Shown piece after piece: positions 14,300 through 17,240 of a DNA stretch of 17,240 bases. The position numbers were made by a program, and so were the translations under genes. This stretch comes from Nitrospina sp. (lineage in GTDB: Bacteria; Nitrospinota; Nitrospinia; Nitrospinales; Nitrospinaceae). The stretch covers positions 1 through 17,240 of the forward strand of contig SMVT01000056.1 of assembly GCA_004357365.1 (NCBI GenBank). Reading direction: 5' to 3'. The stretch's first letter is position 1; every line of letters starts with the position of its first letter. Below the pieces are notes generated by a model. It saw nothing but the letters and a program-made list of their open reading frames with translations, searched no databases and had not been told where the DNA came from.

Positions 14300-16366
14300 T
14301 CAGCCCATATCTTGTTTACGTTTATCGATTTCTTTCAAAAGAAATTTGAGTTCGGTGATCTGTCCGCCCACATGATTCACCGAATCGGTATCCTGGTTCA
14401 TGTTCTCTAGTTTTTCCTGCAGGTCCAGCATCCGTTGTTCCAGCTCTTTCAGCTGACTCATCTTGCCGGAGAGCAACTCGATTTTTTCATCCACGCTGTC
14501 GGACAGGGCGAGCACTTTGTCCATATTTTGTGAAATCCTGCCCAGGCTCTCTTTTTCCCGGTCGATGCGGTTTTTGTCGGAATCGATTTTAGCGATTCTC
14601 CCGTCCAGTTCGCTGAGTTTTTCCTGAGTCCGGCGAACCCGGTCCTCGCCGGAAGCGATTTCCTGAAACCGCGTCTCCAGGCTGGAAATCAGGCTATCGA
14701 ATTGCTCGATTTTCTTCTCGGCCCGGGTGATCTGCTCTTCCTTATCCTCGAGAACTTCCTGACGCATCTTCAAATCCTTCAGCAGGGATTCCATACCCCG
14801 GATTTTATTTTCAATGCCGCCTACAAAGTCAGCTTCCTGTTTCAGGTTGGCCAGCTTCTCATCGAAATGCTGGGACACCAGCCCCAGGTCCTTGCACAAC
14901 TCTTCCACACGGGCGATCTCATCTTTTGATTCCTGAACCTTGTCGAACCGGGACCGCAGTTCCGTTTCCATCCGGTGCATTTCGGAGGCCAGCTCGCTCA
15001 TTCGTTTTTCCTGATCGTCGATACCTGATTTGCCCTTGGCGAGGTCCAGGATTTTATCATCCAGGCGCTCCGACAGTTCCCTCAGGCTATCCAGTTTGTC
15101 ATCCACTTGCTCCACAAACCCGGTTTTCTTCGAAAGCTTGTTGATTTTCAGGTTGGCCTCCTCGATATAAAAATCCAGCCCCTCGAATTTCTTATCCAGC
15201 TTTTCGATCAAAGCTTTGCGTTGGAGCTGGTTTTCCATTTTCACATCGAGGTTGAGCACCATGGAGCTCAGCTCGTTGACTTTCTTTTCGACTTGCTCCA
15301 CCAGCGGTTGTTGGCGGCCGATTTCCTCCATCGCCTCATCGATTTTCTGAATCTTTTCATCGTTTTGGGCGATGGCCTCGCGGACCTGCCCGGCTTTTTG
15401 AATTTCGTCTTGGAACTGTTTGAGCGTTTGGTCCGCCGCCTCCGCCAACCCGGCAAACCGGCCCATTTGCTGGTGCGCTTCTTCGATGATCTTCATCTCT
15501 TCCTTCAGCTGGTCCATCCGGGTGTTGACCTCGTCGGTCAGGAAAGCGTTCAACTGATTGACCTTCTCTTCCGCCTGATCGATGCGTTGACCCTCCTTGA
15601 CCAGACTTTGAATCCGGCCGTCGACCTCGCCGGCCATTTCTTCCCATTCCTGCAACTTCCGGGTCACAGCGTGAAGGGTTTCCTTTTTTGCGGAGATGTT
15701 TTTGGATTCCACTTTCAGGTCGTTGATTTCCCGGTTCAGCTTTTCCAGGTTTTCCTGGGTTTCCCGGATCAATGGATCCTGCCCCAGCAATTTTTCGGTA
15801 TCGACGTGCATACGGTCGAGCAAACTGCGGAGCTCGTCCTTATCCCGGGCATAACTTTCCACCCATTCCTTCTCCCCTTTCAAGTGGTCGAACTTGGCTC
15901 CCAGGTCGTCAATCATCTGGTTCAATTTCCGGACCTGCTTGGAGCCGGATTTCATCATTTCCTTGAAACTCATCACCTCCTCGACCTGCTTGGAGATCGA
16001 ATCGAGAATATATTCCAGGCGGTTGACGTTTTTATCGGCGGTTTTAATCAACCGGGTCTTTTCCTTGAGCTTTTCGCCCGCACGGGTGTCCATGGATTTG
16101 ATCTCCTCCACCCGGCCGTTCAGGGCTTCCAGTATCTGGAGGGTGTCGGGAATCTGCCGGTTGATTTTTTCCAGGAACAGTTTTTTGTCGTCAAACTCTT
16201 CTGATTTCTTATCCAGATATTCGATCAGCAACTGAAGGTTTTTACGCTCCTGGCCGGCCACCTTCACCAGTTGACGGAGCTGGCTGACCTCGGACTCTTT
16301 GGAAGGATTGGGATCTGACTTTTGGGAATCTTCCTTGACGCGCTTCGGGGCAGGTTTTTGATCCAT
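14300..16366 (-). CDS. Long coiled-coil protein built of 31-32-residue tandem repeats
   Basis: A 688-aa protein with no signal peptide, membrane helix or recognisable globular domain. The first 30 residues are polar and Pro/Lys-rich; the rest is charged and almost certainly continuous coiled coil. Related units can be seen starting near residues 199, 231, 262, 294, 328, 355, 386, 417, 449, 484, 514, 546, 577, 608 and 639, spaced mostly by 31-32. Their common shape is hydrophobic-V-x-x-V-E-K-K-hydrophobic-x-x-L-x-x-x-hydrophobic-x-x-L-D-x-K-I-x-x-L (for example FVEQVDDKLDSL and ITRAEKKIEQF). Only one Cys (about 491) is present. It lacks the Walker motifs of SMC or RecN proteins. Likely a structural filament or spacer protein in the cytoplasm; function unknown. 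Start supported by AAAAGGA upstream. Single-gene unit with its own promoter. Confidence 0.85.
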   Translation of the reverse strand: MDQKPAPKRVKEDSQKSDPNPSKESEVSQLRQLVKVAGQERKNLQLLIEYLDKKSEEFDDKKLFLEKINRQIPDTLQILEALNGRVEEIKSMDTRAGEKLKEKTRLIKTADKNVNRLEYILDSISKQVEEVMSFKEMMKSGSKQVRKLNQMIDDLGAKFDHLKGEKEWVESYARDKDELRSLLDRMHVDTEKLLGQDPLIRETQENLEKLNREINDLKVESKNISAKKETLHAVTRKLQEWEEMAGEVDGRIQSLVKEGQRIDQAEEKVNQLNAFLTDEVNTRMDQLKEEMKIIEEAHQQMGRFAGLAEAADQTLKQFQDEIQKAGQVREAIAQNDEKIQKIDEAMEEIGRQQPLVEQVEKKVNELSSMVLNLDVKMENQLQRKALIEKLDKKFEGLDFYIEEANLKINKLSKKTGFVEQVDDKLDSLRELSERLDDKILDLAKGKSGIDDQEKRMSELASEMHRMETELRSRFDKVQESKDEIARVEELCKDLGLVSQHFDEKLANLKQEADFVGGIENKIRGMESLLKDLKMRQEVLEDKEEQITRAEKKIEQFDSLISSLETRFQEIASGEDRVRRTQEKLSELDGRIAKIDSDKNRIDREKESLGRISQNMDKVLALSDSVDEKIELLSGKMSQLKELEQRMLDLQEKLENMNQDTDSVNHVGGQITELKFLLKEIDKRKQDMG

Positions 16367-16415
16367 AGACGGTTCCTTTTGAAATCAGAGGGACGATTTC
16401 TCTACATCTTTGTAT

Positions 16416-16443
16416 TTTATACCAGATTACGCCATTTTGGAAA
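16416..16443 (-). promoter_or_regulatory. Probable extended -10 promoter for the coiled-coil gene
   Basis: On the minus strand TTTCCA (16443-16438, four of six) and TATAAA (16421-16416, five of six) are 16 bases apart, with TGG just before the -10 giving an extended -10 element. The start of transcription would be near 16409, about 43 bases before the ATG at 16366. Confidence 0.45.
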
Positions 16444-16518
16444 GGAAAGGTTTGAACGGGGTGTGTCTCAGTTTGAAGTCGGCTGTCTCCAAACGGCCAA
16501 TAGCGGACATTCAACTAC

Positions 16519-17109
16519 TCAGAGCCCTAAGACACCAAGCATGTAGTCTCGTTTTCCTATAAACAGGGAAAAGGGGTAATCTTTTTGATTGAATCTCAAA
16601 TAGTGAGCGTCCGTGAACAAGGACCTATCAACATGGTCTTTATTTGCGTCATCGCTAATCAACATTAAGAAGAGGGCTTGCAAGAGACTCTGATTGACGA
16701 TGAAACGGTTGTCTTTGGTTCCGATCTGATTTTCTTCTCCCCAGTAAATCAGGTCATCAACTTCGTTTGGGTCATGGTACGACGAGCAGCGGATATTGTA
16801 AATAATCTCACCAAACGAATGCTGTTTCCCGTCCGTTCCTTTGAATGTACAGTCGACTATCGTTAATTTACCTAACGTAGCGATTCTGTATAGATTCGTT
16901 GTTATGGATTTCAGATACTTTACGAACCGTATTTTGGATGAGCTCTCATTGGGATAGTGGTGTTTAGAGGTCGAATCTATAACAGATGCTAGCTGAAATA
17001 ATGCATCTTCCTGCTGAGGCGGAGCGGCGCGAAAGCTGCTCAAGGCCATAAAGAGACGTTTCGAAATACCCGACATTATTCGAATTTTGTTCTCAATATC
17101 CTTTGTCAT
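16519..17109 (-). CDS. Hypothetical AT-rich protein with HEPN-like R-x4-H motif
   Basis: I start it at ATG 17109 (196 aa), which has GGAGA seven bases upstream; an in-frame ATG at 17148 adds 13 residues without a ribosome site. The protein has no signal or membrane segment. Helical N-terminal part, then E-I-I-Y-N-I-R-C-S-S-Y-H-D at about 101-113, in which Arg107 and His112 form an R-x4-H motif. In HEPN-domain RNases, common in toxin-antitoxin and defence systems, such a motif near the end of a helix is the active site. The match is a motif only, so the assignment is inference. The gene is visibly more AT-rich than its neighbours and uses more A/T-ending codons, suggesting transfer. No partner gene is visible in the remaining 131 bases to its right. 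Confidence 0.7.
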   Translation of the reverse strand: MTKDIENKIRIMSGISKRLFMALSSFRAAPPQQEDALFQLASVIDSTSKHHYPNESSSKIRFVKYLKSITTNLYRIATLGKLTIVDCTFKGTDGKQHSFGEIIYNIRCSSYHDPNEVDDLIYWGEENQIGTKDNRFIVNQSLLQALFLMLISDDANKDHVDRSLFTDAHYLRFNQKDYPFSLFIGKRDYMLGVLGL

Positions 17110-17240
17110 AACGATCTCCAAAGAGGTGCATTGCCGCTGATTCCGCAACTATATTTCTTACATTCTACCCTCACAATATGTCGGCTTCGGGTCGTTTGCG
17201 GGCCAACAATCAGCGCGATCAAACGTCCGCTTTTCCATGC

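Overview
The window looks like the chromosome of a Gram-negative bacterium. It carries a lipoprotein-type SppA start, a TRAP transporter for the inner membrane, exported or membrane-anchored multihaem cytochromes, and FtsB, in DNA of fairly high GC. Compact operons (several ATGA overlaps), periplasmic haem proteins and a SUMF1-domain protein would fit Nitrospinota or a deltaproteobacterium-like lineage, but that is only an impression; no rRNA or other taxonomic marker is present.

Layout. (1) 1-2020, minus strand: an envelope-type cluster reading SUMF1-domain exported protein, then a 305-aa helical protein of unknown function, then an sppA-like lipoprotein peptidase that runs off the left edge. 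(2) 2047-5981, plus strand: a TRAP transporter pair (dctQ, dctM) behind a recognisable promoter, then ogt, recO, ridA and a tiny membrane-anchored dihaem cytochrome. (3) 5995-8393, minus strand: a nucleotide-sugar (UDP-glucose) dehydrogenase of the animal/plant-like type, and upstream of it an exported four-haem cytochrome c with its own promoter and terminator. (4) 8461-9504, plus strand: queA, whose reading frame is cut by one in-frame TGA exactly where the family has a conserved Trp; the rest of the gene remains perfectly in frame. (5) 9539-14179, minus strand: an HU/IHF-family gene with a long structured upstream region, then the tight operon mtnP-hemL-eno-ftsB (transcribed in that order). 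(6) 14300-16443, minus strand: a 688-aa coiled-coil protein built from 31-32-residue tandem repeats, with its own promoter. (7) 16519-17109, minus strand: an AT-rich 196-aa gene with an R-x4-H motif resembling HEPN nucleases, probably acquired.

Most genes are housekeeping: DNA repair (ogt, recO), damage control of reactive enamines (ridA), tRNA queuosine (queA), haem (hemL), glycolysis (eno), methylthioadenosine salvage (mtnP) and division (ftsB). The less ordinary content is the interrupted queA, the repeat-built coiled-coil protein, the possible structured RNA leader before the HU gene (9824-10119), the G-quadruplex-like tract at the end of ftsB, the CX3CH haem site, and the HEPN-like gene at the right edge. 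I found no tRNA, rRNA, CRISPR array, transposase or insertion sequence.
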